Below are positions 17,025 through 24,979 of a stretch of DNA of 64,000 nucleotides, in pieces. Under the pieces are notes generated by a model. It was given only the letters and a program-made list of their open reading frames with translations, did no database searches and was not told where the DNA came from. The translations under genes and the position numbers were made by a program. Every line of letters begins with the position of its first letter. Position 1 is the first letter of the stretch. This DNA is from Lachnospiraceae bacterium (GTDB taxonomy: Bacteria > Bacillota > Clostridia > Lachnospirales > Lachnospiraceae), in NCBI GenBank assembly GCA_902363675.1, contig CABJAV010000008.1, forward strand, positions 1 through 64,000, read 5' to 3'.

Positions 17025-17477
17025 ATGAAAACAATCAATCTGCGGTGGATGTATCCCCACTACCGGCATGACGAGTTTGTGGATGTTACGGACGAGGTAT
17101 GGGCAGCGATGTATCAGGCCAAGCGGGAGATGGAGAACTATGAGCGTCGGAAAGTCTACCACCGCGCCTACTACTCTCTGGACGCATACAGCTGGCTGGA
17201 AAATTACGCACTGGAACACAGCAGATCGCCGGAAGATATTTTGCTGGAACGAGAAGAAATGACCACCCGCCTATACCTGATTGCAGCTCTGCCGGTGGCT
17301 CTGGCTCATGCCACTCCGACACAGGCCCGCCGTGTTCACGCCTACTACATTGCCGGTATCAAGCAGCCGGAAATCGCCCGGAGAGAGGGTATCCATAGCA
17401 GTAAGGTCAGCGTTGCCATCCACCGGGGGCTGCGGAATATGCGCCGTTGCTATGATGTCCTTTTTCAAACAGAGTGA
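17025..17477 (+). CDS. Sigma-70 region 4-like HTH protein 2
   Basis: This 150-aa protein begins MKTINLRWMYPHYRHDEFVD and ends in a region 4-like HTH (about 95-140: TPTQARRVHAYYIAGIKQPE, then IARREGIHSSKVSVAIHRG). The ATG at 17025 follows CAGGAGGT. It is a paralogue of the next gene product: both start M(K/Q)TINL, have an aromatic acidic N-terminus, and share P(T/M)QARRVHA. Such proteins are frequent in clostridial IMEs next to mobilisation genes; the promoter they act on is unknown. Confidence 0.75.
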   Translation: MKTINLRWMYPHYRHDEFVDVTDEVWAAMYQAKREMENYERRKVYHRAYYSLDAYSWLENYALEHSRSPEDILLEREEMTTRLYLIAALPVALAHATPTQARRVHAYYIAGIKQPEIARREGIHSSKVSVAIHRGLRNMRRCYDVLFQTE

Positions 17478-17487
17478 GGGCGTGCCT

Positions 17488-17949
17488 ATGCAGACCATCA
17501 ATCTCAAACAATATTATCCATTTTGCAAAGAGGACATTTTTGTGGAGGTGTCCGATGAGATCGTCGAAGCGTTTCTTCTGGACAAGAGAGCCGAGGCCGC
17601 CAGAGATCGCAAGATGTTCCGGTATAAGGCGTTTTATTCCCTCGATTGTAACGATGGAATCGAAAATGCCGCCATCGGCTGGGCGCAGCCATCGCCGGAG
17701 GACTACCTGATAGAGAAAGAAGAATTAGCCGAATATGAAGAACTGATACGGCGATTGTATGAAGCCATTTCCTCCCTGCCGCCTATGCAGGCTCGCCGTG
17801 TCCACGCCCGCTATATGCTGGGTATGAAAGTGAAAGATATTGCCGCAATGGAGGGTATCACGCCATCACAGGCGGGAAAATCCATCCATGCCGCACTGCG
17901 GAGGCTGCGCCGGTACTTTGCGCGACAGAAATGGACGATCAATCTATGA
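17488..17949 (+). CDS. Sigma-70 region 4-like HTH protein 3
   Basis: This is a 153-aa paralogue of the previous protein (MQTINLKQYYPFCKEDIFVE start), with a C-terminal HTH (LPPMQARRVHARYMLGMKVK, then DIAAMEGITPSQAGKSIHAA). It starts 11 bases after the preceding stop, with GAGGG as ribosome-binding site. The tandem pair probably arose by duplication and then diverged strongly in the middle. Confidence 0.75.
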   Translation: MQTINLKQYYPFCKEDIFVEVSDEIVEAFLLDKRAEAARDRKMFRYKAFYSLDCNDGIENAAIGWAQPSPEDYLIEKEELAEYEELIRRLYEAISSLPPMQARRVHARYMLGMKVKDIAAMEGITPSQAGKSIHAALRRLRRYFARQKWTINL

Positions 17950-17977
17950 GTATTTCCAAAGAAAAGAGGTGCCTGAC

Positions 17978-18268
17978 ATGAACGAAAAAATTACAGCCAA
18001 CCCCCAAAAAGAAGAACGGGAGAAAGTCCTGAAGGAGATTCGGCAGCTTGAAAACCGAAAGAAGATTTTGGAGAACAAGCAGCGGAACGAAGAACGCAGG
18101 GTTCGTACCCGCCGCCTGATTGAGCGTGGAGCCGTTTTGGAGGGGATTTTCCCGTTGGCTCCCGACCTTTCCGGCGCAGAGGTTAAAGCATTTTTGATTG
18201 CCCTGTCCCATCTTCCGGGGGCTGCGGAATTGACTGCAAACCTGCCAAAATCCGGGGACACGCCATAA
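17978..18268 (+). CDS. DUF3847 family protein
   Basis: This 96-aa protein has a charged coiled-coil N-terminal half (EKVLKEIRQLENRKKILENK) and a compact C-terminal half, matching the DUF3847 pattern as I know it. It sits immediately before the candidate oriT and the MobQ relaxase. A homologue in IME-B (36993-37307) sits before an oriT of the same type. This repeated position suggests an accessory mobilisation protein, perhaps part of the relaxosome; that is inference. Confidence 0.8.
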   Translation: MNEKITANPQKEEREKVLKEIRQLENRKKILENKQRNEERRVRTRRLIERGAVLEGIFPLAPDLSGAEVKAFLIALSHLPGAAELTANLPKSGDTP

Positions 18269-18270
18269 GT

Positions 18271-18330
18271 CCCTTGTTTACAAGGGCGCACTTATACACC
18301 GTTGCCGGTGCTGTGCGCCCTGCCGGGGGC
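18271..18330 (+). other. Candidate oriT of IME-1
   Basis: GGGCGCAC (18284-18291) and GTGCGCCC (18313-18320) form an inverted repeat with TATACACC in the loop, followed by TGCCGGGGGC (18321-18330). IME-B has the same arrangement at 37350-37400 with a nine-base stem and the identical TGCCGGGGGC. A second hairpin, CCCTTG/CAAGGG, spans 18271-18286. A transfer origin next to a MobQ relaxase commonly has such a hairpin followed by a conserved nick region. Confidence 0.6.
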
Positions 18331-18456
18331 GTTGCGTACTTCGTCCGCGATGGGAAGCTACGCTCCCCAAACCCCTTGTGCGCTCTGCGCAGCCAAACAC
18401 CCGCTTTGCGTTTGTCCGGCTCCACAGAGCCTGAAATATCCCCTCACTGAAAGGAG

Positions 18457-19902
18457 GTGTTCCCCATAGATTTCTGTCATATCCCCGTCAGTATCATCAA
18501 GCGCAGCGCAGGCCGTTCTGCTGTTGCCGCAGCTGCTTACCGCAGCGGAACCAAGTTGACAAATGAATGGGATGGAATGACCCACGACTACACCCGGAAA
18601 GGCGGCATTGTCCATGCGGAGATCATGCTTCCTGCCCACGCCCCGCCGGAATTTGCAGACCGATCTATCCTCTGGAACAGCGTGGAGCAAATCGAGAAAG
18701 CCAGGGACAGCCAGCTTGCCCGCGAGATTGAAGCAGCCCTGCCCCGTGAACTGTCCGGCGAACAACAGCTTGCCCTTGTGCGTGCCTATGTGAAGGACAA
18801 CTTTGTAGACAAAGGAATGTGTGCCGACTTTGCTATCCATGACAAGGGAACCGGCAATCCTCATGTCCATATCATGCTGACGCTCCGGCCCCTGAAAGAA
18901 AATGGCGCATGGGGCGCAAAGTGCCGCAAGGCATACGACCTGGACGAAAACGGCCAGCGTATCCCGGACGGGAAAGGCGGCTGGAAGAACCACCGGGAGG
19001 ACACCACCGACTGGAACGACAAAGGGAATGTGGAGATTTGGCGGGCGGCATGGGCGGCCTGCACCAACCGGGCATTGGAGGCCGCCGGTCATCCCGCCCT
19101 GGTAGACCACCGCAGCTACAAGCGGCAGGGCATTGATAAGATTCCCTCTGTCCATCTGGGGCCAGCCGCCAGCCAAATGGAAAAGCGCGGCATCCGCACC
19201 GACAAGGGGGAAGTCAACCGGCAGATCGCCGCCGACAACAAGCTACTGAAAGAAATCAAGGCCCGCATTACCCGCCTTTACAACTGGTCTAAGGCCGAAG
19301 CCGAAAAGCCGGAGGGCCAGCAGCCCAGCATGATTGACTTGTGGGAGGCCCAGCAGCAGCTCAAGCGGCCTGACACCCGCACCGGCAAAATCCGAGCTTT
19401 GCAGGAGAGCGCCGCCCTGTTCAGCTTTTTGCAGGCAAACGGCATCCAGTCCATGCAGCAGCTCCATGAAAAAATAGCAGATATGAACACCCGCTACTAT
19501 GACCTGCGGGGAAAAATCGTCAAGGCCGAGCGCCGGATCGCCACCCTTACCGAGCGCGGGGAGATGTGGGAACAGTACAACCAGTACAAGTCCATCCACA
19601 AGCAGTTTGCCAAAGTAAAGCCGGAAAAACGGGAACAGTTTGAACAGCGCCACAGTCGGGAACTGATCCTCTATGACGCAGCAGGCCGGTATCTGAAAGA
19701 ACTGAAAGACAGCGGCGAGGCAATCACCCCGAAGGCATGGCAGCGGGAAATCGACCAGCTGGCCGCTGGAAAGCAGGCGGACACGCTTGCCATGAAATCC
19801 ATGCGGGAGGATTTGAAAGCAGTGGAACAGCTCCGCAAAACCGCCGAGCAGCTGTCCCGACAGGAACGGGATAAGCCTCACGACCGGGAGCTGGATCGGT
19901 AA
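18457..19902 (+). CDS. mobA: MobQ-type relaxase (MobA/MobL family) of IME-1
   Basis: This is the 481-aa DNA-nicking relaxase that would start transfer of IME-1. Motif I region: IPVSIIKRSAGRSAVAAAAY; metal-binding motif III: HDKGTGNPHVHIMLTLR (about residues 128-144). The C-terminal half is helical and charged. The GTG at 18457 overlaps the AAAGGAGG site. An ATA codon at 18466 lies eight bases after that site and gives the expected short N-terminus before DFCHIPVSII, so initiation at ATA is possible. Confidence 0.88.
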   Translation: MFPIDFCHIPVSIIKRSAGRSAVAAAAYRSGTKLTNEWDGMTHDYTRKGGIVHAEIMLPAHAPPEFADRSILWNSVEQIEKARDSQLAREIEAALPRELSGEQQLALVRAYVKDNFVDKGMCADFAIHDKGTGNPHVHIMLTLRPLKENGAWGAKCRKAYDLDENGQRIPDGKGGWKNHREDTTDWNDKGNVEIWRAAWAACTNRALEAAGHPALVDHRSYKRQGIDKIPSVHLGPAASQMEKRGIRTDKGEVNRQIAADNKLLKEIKARITRLYNWSKAEAEKPEGQQPSMIDLWEAQQQLKRPDTRTGKIRALQESAALFSFLQANGIQSMQQLHEKIADMNTRYYDLRGKIVKAERRIATLTERGEMWEQYNQYKSIHKQFAKVKPEKREQFEQRHSRELILYDAAGRYLKELKDSGEAITPKAWQREIDQLAAGKQADTLAMKSMREDLKAVEQLRKTAEQLSRQERDKPHDRELDR

Positions 19903-19965
19903 AGGATACTGCATTTTGGCGTACCCCTGTCAAGTGCATCGCATTTCACGACACCCTTTTGCATA

Positions 19966-20001
19966 CAGAAAAACCGCCGTACAGGTTTCCCCATACGGCG
20001 G
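19966..20001 (-). terminator. Terminator of the toxin-antitoxin operon (minus strand)
   Basis: CCGCCGTA (19974-19981) pairs with TACGGCGG (19994-20001). Read on the minus strand it is followed by TTTTT. It lies nine bases beyond the toxin stop. Confidence 0.75.
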
Positions 20002-20009
20002 CAGACTGT

Positions 20010-20300
20010 TTATTTGCCGAACAAGTCGCTGTGTGTGCCGGTGCGGGCCAGCGTCAGCACCAGAACATCATCTTCTATGCGGTAGACAAGCAGCCAGTCC
20101 GGGAGAATGTGACATTCCCGATGGCCTGCCCAATCGCCGGACAGGTCATGGTCACGGTTCTTATCCGGCAGCGGTTCGCCCATTGCCAGCAATGCTACGA
20201 CCTGCTCCAGCAGCTCAATCTTCAAGCCACGCTTGATGGCTCGTTTGTAGTCTTTTTTGAAACTAGTCGTGTACTTGACGGTATATTTGGTTTCTTTCAT
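20010..20300 (-). CDS. yafQ: YafQ-family mRNA interferase toxin
   Basis: This 96-aa toxin is of the RelE/YafQ fold, which cleaves mRNA at the ribosome. The family ending is clear: HRECHILPDWLLVYRIED, then TGTHSDLF, where the last histidine is the usual catalytic residue. It overlaps the antitoxin gene by four bases. In IME-1 it probably stabilises the element. Confidence 0.9.
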   Translation of the reverse strand: MKETKYTVKYTTSFKKDYKRAIKRGLKIELLEQVVALLAMGEPLPDKNRDHDLSGDWAGHRECHILPDWLLVYRIEDDVLVLTLARTGTHSDLFGK

Positions 20301-20575
20301 CTTTTCAGGTCAGCAAATAACTCGTCAAGGTCATTGTAGCCCTTTACAGACGGGTCTTTTGCAATCCTTTCCGCTTCCAGCATGGCAGCAACCGTTTCTT
20401 TGTTCGGCTGTTCCAGCCTTACTTCAAAGGGAATGCCGCCTTCACGAAGCGACTGGCGCACAAAGATGTTAAACGCCGTAGTCAGGTTCATGCCAAGTTC
20501 AGTAAACAGTGCGTCCGCCTGTGCTTTCAAATCTGCGTCCATGCGGATACTGATGTTTGTGGTATTTCCAGCCAT
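20297..20575 (-). CDS. dinJ: RelB/DinJ-family antitoxin
   Basis: This 92-aa antitoxin has an N-terminal ribbon-helix-helix domain (TNISIRMDADLKAQADALFT) that binds its own promoter and a C-terminal part that would wrap the toxin. The start is the ATG of MAGNTTN, after an AAAGGGG ribosome-binding site read on the minus strand; the frame is open 30 codons further upstream but without such a site. It is cotranscribed with yafQ. Confidence 0.9.
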   Translation of the reverse strand: MAGNTTNISIRMDADLKAQADALFTELGMNLTTAFNIFVRQSLREGGIPFEVRLEQPNKETVAAMLEAERIAKDPSVKGYNDLDELFADLKR

Positions 20576-20701
20576 ACGATCAACCCCTTTCTGCTGGCAA
20601 TTATAGTATATGCCATTTGCACGAAGAAAACAATACTTTGCACGAATGTTTAACAATAAATTCATTCAAGGAGGTTACCGGCTTTATGAAAGAAATCATT
20701 T

Positions 20702-21100
20702 ATGAAGAACAACAAGACTGAACCTATCCCCGTCATGGATTACCGCCAGTACCGCAGAGCGCGGAGGCTGGTGCATGAGTGCTGCAACTACATCGACGGA
20801 AATTGTATCGCCCTGGACGATGGGGAGGAATGTGTCTGTGTCCAGTCTATTTCCTACTCCCTGTTGTGCAGGTGGTTTCGGGCGGCGGTATTGCCGCAGG
20901 ATAAGGAACTGGAAACGGCGCTGTTCCACCGGCTGAATGCTAAGAAATGCGCCGTATGTGGGGCGCTGTTTACCCCCGGTTCTAACAGGGCCAAATACTG
21001 CCCGGAATGTGCCACACGCATGAAGCGGATCAATGCCGCAAAGCGCAAGCGGAAACAACGGGAGAAATGTCACGCTTTAGGGGCTGAAAAACCCTTGTAA
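20702..21100 (+). CDS. Cysteine-rich VLP-domain protein
   Basis: This 132-aa protein has an N-terminal CCNYIDGNCIALDDGEECVC cluster and a C-terminal zinc-finger-like CAVCGALF...KYCPECATRMKRI, with the AAVLPQDKEL stretch that gives the Cys_rich_VLP family its name. It probably binds zinc and nucleic acid. A 10-codon ORF (20686-20718, MKEIIYEEQQD) uses the good AAGGAGG site and overlaps this start, so translation may be coupled to that leader. It lies just before the replication genes. Confidence 0.75.
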   Translation: MKNNKTEPIPVMDYRQYRRARRLVHECCNYIDGNCIALDDGEECVCVQSISYSLLCRWFRAAVLPQDKELETALFHRLNAKKCAVCGALFTPGSNRAKYCPECATRMKRINAAKRKRKQREKCHALGAEKPL

Positions 21101-21213
21101 ATCAAGGCTTTATTCGAGGGTGTCAAAGGCAGGCTGATAGATTTATCTTCCGACCACTAAAACGGCCTTAAAATGCGTACAGAATCCCAAGAGAAACCCC
21201 AAGGAGGAACCCT

Positions 21214-21948
21214 ATGTCAGACAACCGAAAATATTATTACCTGAAACTCAAAGAAAACTATTTTGACGATGATTCCATCGTGCTGCTGGAAAGTATGCAG
21301 GATGGTGTGCTGTATTCCAACATTCTGCTCAAGCTGTATCTGAAATCGCTGAAACATGGCGGGCGGCTCCAGCTTGACGAGGACATCCCCTACACGGCGC
21401 AGATGATCGCCACCATCACCCGCCAGCAGATCGGCACTGTGGAGAGAGCCTTGCAAATCTTTTTGAAGCTGGGCCTTGTGGAAGTGCTGGACAGCGGCAC
21501 ATTCTACATGAGCAACATCGAACTTTTAATAGGCCAGTCCTCTACCGAGGCTGAGCGAAAGCGGGCTGCGAGGCTCCAAAATAAGGCTCTTTCTGCGCCT
21601 CGGACAAACGGCGGACATTTGTCCGACATTCGTCCACCAGAGATAGAGATAGAGTTAGAGAAAGAGATAGAGATAAAGAGAGAGATAGAGAAGGGACGCT
21701 CCGCCCGCGCCTATGGCCGTTACCGGAATGTTTTCCTGACGGACGGGGAACTGGCAGACTTGCAGGCCAGCTTTCCCACCGTATGGGGCCAGTACATCGA
21801 AAAGCTGTCCGAGTACATGGCCTCTACCGGCAAGCGGTATCAGAGCCATGCAGCGACCATCCGGCGCTGGGCCGGTGAGGACGCTAAAAAAACTGTCACA
21901 CCCTCACGCAACCGGGATTACAGCGTAAAGGAGGATGAAACCGTATGA
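21214..21948 (+). CDS. Phage-type replisome organizer protein of IME-1
   Basis: This 244-aa protein has an N-terminal winged-helix domain (KYYYLKLKENYFDDDSIVLL start) of phage replisome organizers, which open an origin and recruit the helicase loader. Residues 130-165 are an acidic and basic repeat (EIEIELEKEIEIKREIEK) encoded by GAGATA-type repeats. The C-terminal domain is DnaD-like in position. Two GACATT(T/C)GTCC repeats inside the gene (21614-21635) may be the origin. It overlaps the loader gene by four bases. Confidence 0.85.
   Translation: MSDNRKYYYLKLKENYFDDDSIVLLESMQDGVLYSNILLKLYLKSLKHGGRLQLDEDIPYTAQMIATITRQQIGTVERALQIFLKLGLVEVLDSGTFYMSNIELLIGQSSTEAERKRAARLQNKALSAPRTNGGHLSDIRPPEIEIELEKEIEIKREIEKGRSARAYGRYRNVFLTDGELADLQASFPTVWGQYIEKLSEYMASTGKRYQSHAATIRRWAGEDAKKTVTPSRNRDYSVKEDETV
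21614..21693 (+). other. Candidate intragenic replication origin of IME-1
   Basis: GACATTTGTCC (21614-21624) and GACATTCGTCC (21625-21635) are adjacent direct repeats, followed by a purine-rich GAGATA repeat to about 21693. The same 11-base pair and purine run occur in the IME-A replisome organizer gene (29528-29602). Phage initiators of this type often bind repeats within their own gene. Confidence 0.45.
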
Positions 21949-22808
21949 TTAAGATTACCGCAGAAATCCGGGCGTTCATCGACAAGGCAGCTGCTGGTGC
22001 GGAACTGGCTGAGGACGAGTATATAGATCCGTCAGACGGTCTCATTCACTGTAAGAAATGCGGCGGCCAGAGGCAGACCGTTGTGCCATGCTTTGGAAAA
22101 TCCGGCTACTTTATGCCGCGCTGCATCTGCCAGTGCCAGCAGGAGGCTGAGGAGCAGCGCAAGACTACTGAAGAACGGCAGCGCCGCATGGAGCGTATCA
22201 AACGCCGAAAGGCACAGGGCTTGCAAGACCGCTATCTCTATGACTACACCTTTGCCAACGACAACGGCGAAAACCCATTGATGGACAAGGCCCGCGCCTA
22301 TGTGGAGAACTGGAAGGAGGCATATAAGAGCAATATCGGGCTTTTGCTGTTTGGAGATGTGGGAACCGGCAAGTCTTTCTTCGCCGGATGTATTGCCAAC
22401 GCTTTGCTTGACCAGGATGTGCCGGTGCTGATGACAAACTTCCCCACCATTCTGAACCGCCTGACCGGGATGTTCTCTGAGGACAGGTCGGAGTTTATTG
22501 CCAGCTTTGATGAGTACGACCTGCTTATCATTGACGATCTGGGTGTAGAGCGCAGTACCGAATATGCTATGGAGCAGATGTTTTTCGTCATCGACAGCCG
22601 CTATCGCAGCCGCAGACCCATGATTATCACAACAAACTTGAAACTGTCCGAGCTGAAAAACCCGCCTGATCTGGCCCACGCTCGTATCTATGACCGTATT
22701 TTGGAACGGTGTGCGCCGATTCTTTTTGACGGGAAGAATTTCAGGGAAGAAAATGCCGGTGCTACCCGACAGGCGGCAAAAGACATTGTAAACAGTAAGC
22801 ACGACTGA
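21945..22808 (+). CDS. DnaC-like helicase-loader ATPase of IME-1
   Basis: This is a 287-aa AAA+ ATPase with Walker A GDVGTGKSFFAG (near residue 131) and Walker B LLIIDDLGVER (near 187). The N-terminal 65 residues hold cysteine pairs (CKKCGG and CICQCQ) that may bind zinc. It would load the host DnaB helicase at the site opened by the replisome organizer encoded just upstream. Confidence 0.88.
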   Translation: MIKITAEIRAFIDKAAAGAELAEDEYIDPSDGLIHCKKCGGQRQTVVPCFGKSGYFMPRCICQCQQEAEEQRKTTEERQRRMERIKRRKAQGLQDRYLYDYTFANDNGENPLMDKARAYVENWKEAYKSNIGLLLFGDVGTGKSFFAGCIANALLDQDVPVLMTNFPTILNRLTGMFSEDRSEFIASFDEYDLLIIDDLGVERSTEYAMEQMFFVIDSRYRSRRPMIITTNLKLSELKNPPDLAHARIYDRILERCAPILFDGKNFREENAGATRQAAKDIVNSKHD

Positions 22809-22851
22809 TTTTTTACCGGGCGGCACAGACCTGTTCGGAGAAAGGAGCGCC

Positions 22852-23046
22852 ATGAACAGAGAACCACGTACTATGCAGGTGGCAGACGCCGCTACTGCGT
22901 CCAGAGCGCCGGAAAACACGCCAGCGATGGTAAAGAAAATCGGTAAGACAACCTACAAGGTTCATGTCCATTTCAGCAATACCAGCACAGAAACCATGAG
23001 CGATAAAATCAAGCGTATGCTCAAAAATGAAATTCAGCAGATGTGA
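22852..23046 (+). CDS. TnpW family protein
   Basis: This 64-aa protein matches the TnpW pattern (KKIGKTTYKVHVHFSNTSTE, then a basic helix TMSDKIKRMLKNEI). Its function is unknown. It follows the replication pair, as does the IME-A homologue at 30719-30916, and it has a GGAG site before the ATG. Confidence 0.75.
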   Translation: MNREPRTMQVADAATASRAPENTPAMVKKIGKTTYKVHVHFSNTSTETMSDKIKRMLKNEIQQM

Positions 23047-23123
23047 CAGACTGATAAACGAAGCCGCCTTGTGCTAAACTGATGATGGTACGCACCAAAA
23101 TTTTTGTCAAGGAGGACACGAAA

Positions 23124-23489
23124 ATGCTTTACACAGAAAAAGAGAAGCATGAAATTGAGCGAGTAAAGGAGGTCTTTGCGGAACATCTGCGGCAAAGCCC
23201 TGATTTTGAACTGCTCTGGTCGGACAAGGTAGGCTATGTCTGGCTGGCGATTGGCCTAAACCCGCTTTATGTTGATACCGGAAGGAGGATAGAGTCTGCC
23301 GCCGATCTCTGTCACGAGTGCCTGGATGATGTTGCGATGGATGTTCTGTATATGACAGGCAACGACCACGCGATCGAAGAAGCCGACCCGTTGGAACTGG
23401 CCGAAATCAAGCGGCGCTGTGAGCCATATATCAACCAGATGCCAGACTATGCGTATCTCTGCAAAGACCTGCTGAACGGAAAAATGTAA
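23124..23489 (+). CDS. Hypothetical protein at the right end of IME-1
   Basis: This 121-aa acidic protein is read from the ATG at 23124 after CAAGGAGG. It begins with a charged helix (KEKHEIERVKEVFAEHLRQS) and contains FELLWSDKVGYVWLAI. No signal peptide, membrane segment or family is recognised. It is the last gene before the right junction, followed by a terminator. Confidence 0.65.
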   Translation: MLYTEKEKHEIERVKEVFAEHLRQSPDFELLWSDKVGYVWLAIGLNPLYVDTGRRIESAADLCHECLDDVAMDVLYMTGNDHAIEEADPLELAEIKRRCEPYINQMPDYAYLCKDLLNGKM

Positions 23490-23500
23490 TCTATCAAACG

Positions 23501-23539
23501 AGGTGTCAGGAGCCATGCGGTGCTTCTGGCACCTTTTTT
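23501..23539 (+). terminator. Terminator at the right end of IME-1
   Basis: AGGTGTCAG (23501-23509) pairs with CTGGCACCT (23526-23534), with one G-T pair, followed by a T-run. It would stop IME-1 transcription before the downstream half of virD4. Confidence 0.75.
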
Positions 23540-23576
23540 GTGAATTTGATGAAAAAGTCCTTGACAATTTGTCTCT

Positions 23577-23578
23577 GG
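23577..23578 (+). other. attR core of IME-1 (GG)
   Basis: Sequence before this point (TTTGTCTCT) belongs to IME-1; GGCAAAACCGCTAAGTCG and onward is virD4 codons G-K-T-A-K-S. It pairs with GG at 5714-5715. Confidence 0.75.
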
Positions 23579-24389
23579 CAAAACCGCTAAGTCGATTTTG
23601 ATTTCCTGCGGTGCGCGTCTGGCCGTATTTGATATTGCGGAGCTGCGCGAGGTTACATCCTATGATGAGTTGGAACTGGATACGCTGGGAGACAGAAAAA
23701 CTGCTCTGTTTCTGATTATGAGCGATACAGATGACAGTTTTAACTTTCTCATTTCCATGTGCTACACCCAGTTATTCAACCTGCTTTGTGAAAAGGCCGA
23801 TGATGTGTATGGCGGCAGGCTTCCGGTTCATGTGCGCTGTCTGATTGATGAGTGTGCCAACATCGGGCAGATTCCGAAGCTGGAAAAGCTGGTGGCCACC
23901 ATCCGAAGCCGTGAAATCTCTGCCTGTCTGGTGTTGCAGGCACAGAGCCAGCTCAAGGCAATTTACAAAGATAATGCCGATACCATCATCGGCAATATGG
24001 ATACTTCCATCTTCCTGGGTGGCAAAGAGCCAACAACGCTGAAAGAGCTGGCGGCTGTTCTGGGAAAGGAGACCATAGACACTTACAACACCGGAGAGAG
24101 CCGGGGACGAGAGACCTCCCACTCGCTCAACTATCAGAAATTGGGAAAAGAGCTGATGAGCCAGGACGAGCTGGCAGTTATGGATGGCGGCAAGTGCATC
24201 TTGCAGTTGCGCGGTGTGCGTCCGTTTCTTTCAGACAAGTATGACATTACCAGACACCCTAATTTCAAATACACAGCTGATGCAGACAAGCGAAATACCT
24301 TTGATATTGAAGCATTTTTGTCTGCCAGACTAAAACTCAAGCCTGATGAGGTCTGCGATGTATATGAAGTAGACACGGAGGGCGTGTAA
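23577..24389 (+). CDS. VirD4/TraG-type coupling protein, 3' part (interrupted by IME-1)
   Basis: These are the C-terminal 270 codons of the coupling ATPase split at 5714. The sequence runs GKTAKSILISCGARLAVFDI, then the Walker B region VRCLIDECANIGQIPKLEK (near 23850), then QAQSQLKAIYKDNADTIIGN, typical of the family. The usual DEFANIG is DECANIG here. There is no own promoter or proper start; translation from the TTG at 23598 would give a fragment without Walker A. A full protein is only expected after precise loss of IME-1. Confidence 0.88.
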   Translation, partial: GKTAKSILISCGARLAVFDIAELREVTSYDELELDTLGDRKTALFLIMSDTDDSFNFLISMCYTQLFNLLCEKADDVYGGRLPVHVRCLIDECANIGQIPKLEKLVATIRSREISACLVLQAQSQLKAIYKDNADTIIGNMDTSIFLGGKEPTTLKELAAVLGKETIDTYNTGESRGRETSHSLNYQKLGKELMSQDELAVMDGGKCILQLRGVRPFLSDKYDITRHPNFKYTADADKRNTFDIEAFLSARLKLKPDEVCDVYEVDTEGV

Positions 24390-24605
24390 TACGGTTCCGC
24401 TGAGAAAGGAGTGATCGTATCTATTTGCCGCAACTGCCTCTGTTGAGGCCATTGGCGTACAAAGCGGGCAATCATCAACAAAATAATGAAAAAGGAGGAC
24501 AGCCGGAATCAGGCTCTCATATATCGAGGGCAGATTGTTCCGGCTTTTGTGCGCTTATGAAACAAACCTAACTAATCATTCAAATGATTCCGGCTAATAT
24601 TATTT
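24390..24605 (+). promoter_or_regulatory. Spacer with a stable hairpin between virD4 and maff2
   Basis: AGCCGGAA (24501-24508) pairs with TTCCGGCT (24538-24545), followed by TTT, with an inner stem GCTCTC/GAGGGC. AAGGAGG lies directly before the hairpin. It may be a weak terminator or a translation-control element before maff2. Nothing else is seen in this stretch. Confidence 0.5.
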
Positions 24606-24736
24606 ATGGCATTTTTTGAACAGGCAATTACCGTTCTTCAGACCCTCGTTATCGCGCTCGGTGCTGGTCTTGGTATCTGGGGTGTCATCAACCTGTTGGA
24701 AGGTTACGGCAATGACAACCCTGGCGCCAATGCTCA
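24606..24736 (+). CDS. Maff2 family membrane protein, 5' part (interrupted)
   Basis: These are the first 43 codons plus two bases of a small Maff2 protein of the ICE mating channel region: MAFFEQAITVLQTLVIALGA, then GLGIWGVINLLEGYGNDNPG, one long hydrophobic helix. The frame runs into IME-A and ends three codons later (HV, stop). Joined with 33440-33460 and 45542-45608 it reads a complete 72-aa protein ending MVLVPLLSGLFSV. Its role is not established; by place it may resemble VirB2/VirB3-type channel parts. Confidence 0.85.
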
Positions 24737-24979
24737 TGTGTGATAAAGTAACACAACTAAAATAAAGAAAGACAGCCCACTATTCCGTAAAATAATGGAG
24801 AGTAATAGAGAAAACGTTTTTTCTATGCTAAAATAGGCATATAAAGTAGAATGACAATCAAGATATACAAGAAAACGCTTAAACTCTACCGTTTGTCATG
24901 TAATTGTATAGCTTACTTGCTAGAGTGCAAATGAGTATTTTGATAAGATTTATACACAAAATCAAAAGGAGGAACACAT

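Larger units (their letters stand above)
5714..23578 (+). mobile_element. IME-1: 17.9 kb mobilizable element inserted in virD4
   Basis: The two halves of virD4 flank this stretch. Both junctions carry GG (5714-5715 and 23577-23578), and joining at GG restores the virD4 codon GGC and the frame exactly, so GG is the likely crossover dinucleotide of the serine recombinase at 5807-7687. Contents: recombinase, TnpV, metal-transport cassette, three sigma-like HTH proteins, DUF3847, oriT, MobQ relaxase, toxin-antitoxin, Cys-rich VLP protein, replisome organizer, DnaC-like loader, TnpW. There are no mating-channel genes, which defines it as mobilizable and not self-transmissible. Confidence 0.85.

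Noticed and set aside
21641..21693. GAGATA repeats considered as a CRISPR-like or phase-variable array
   Set aside because: No spacers; a simple purine repeat coding for a charged linker. Kept only as part of the origin candidate.
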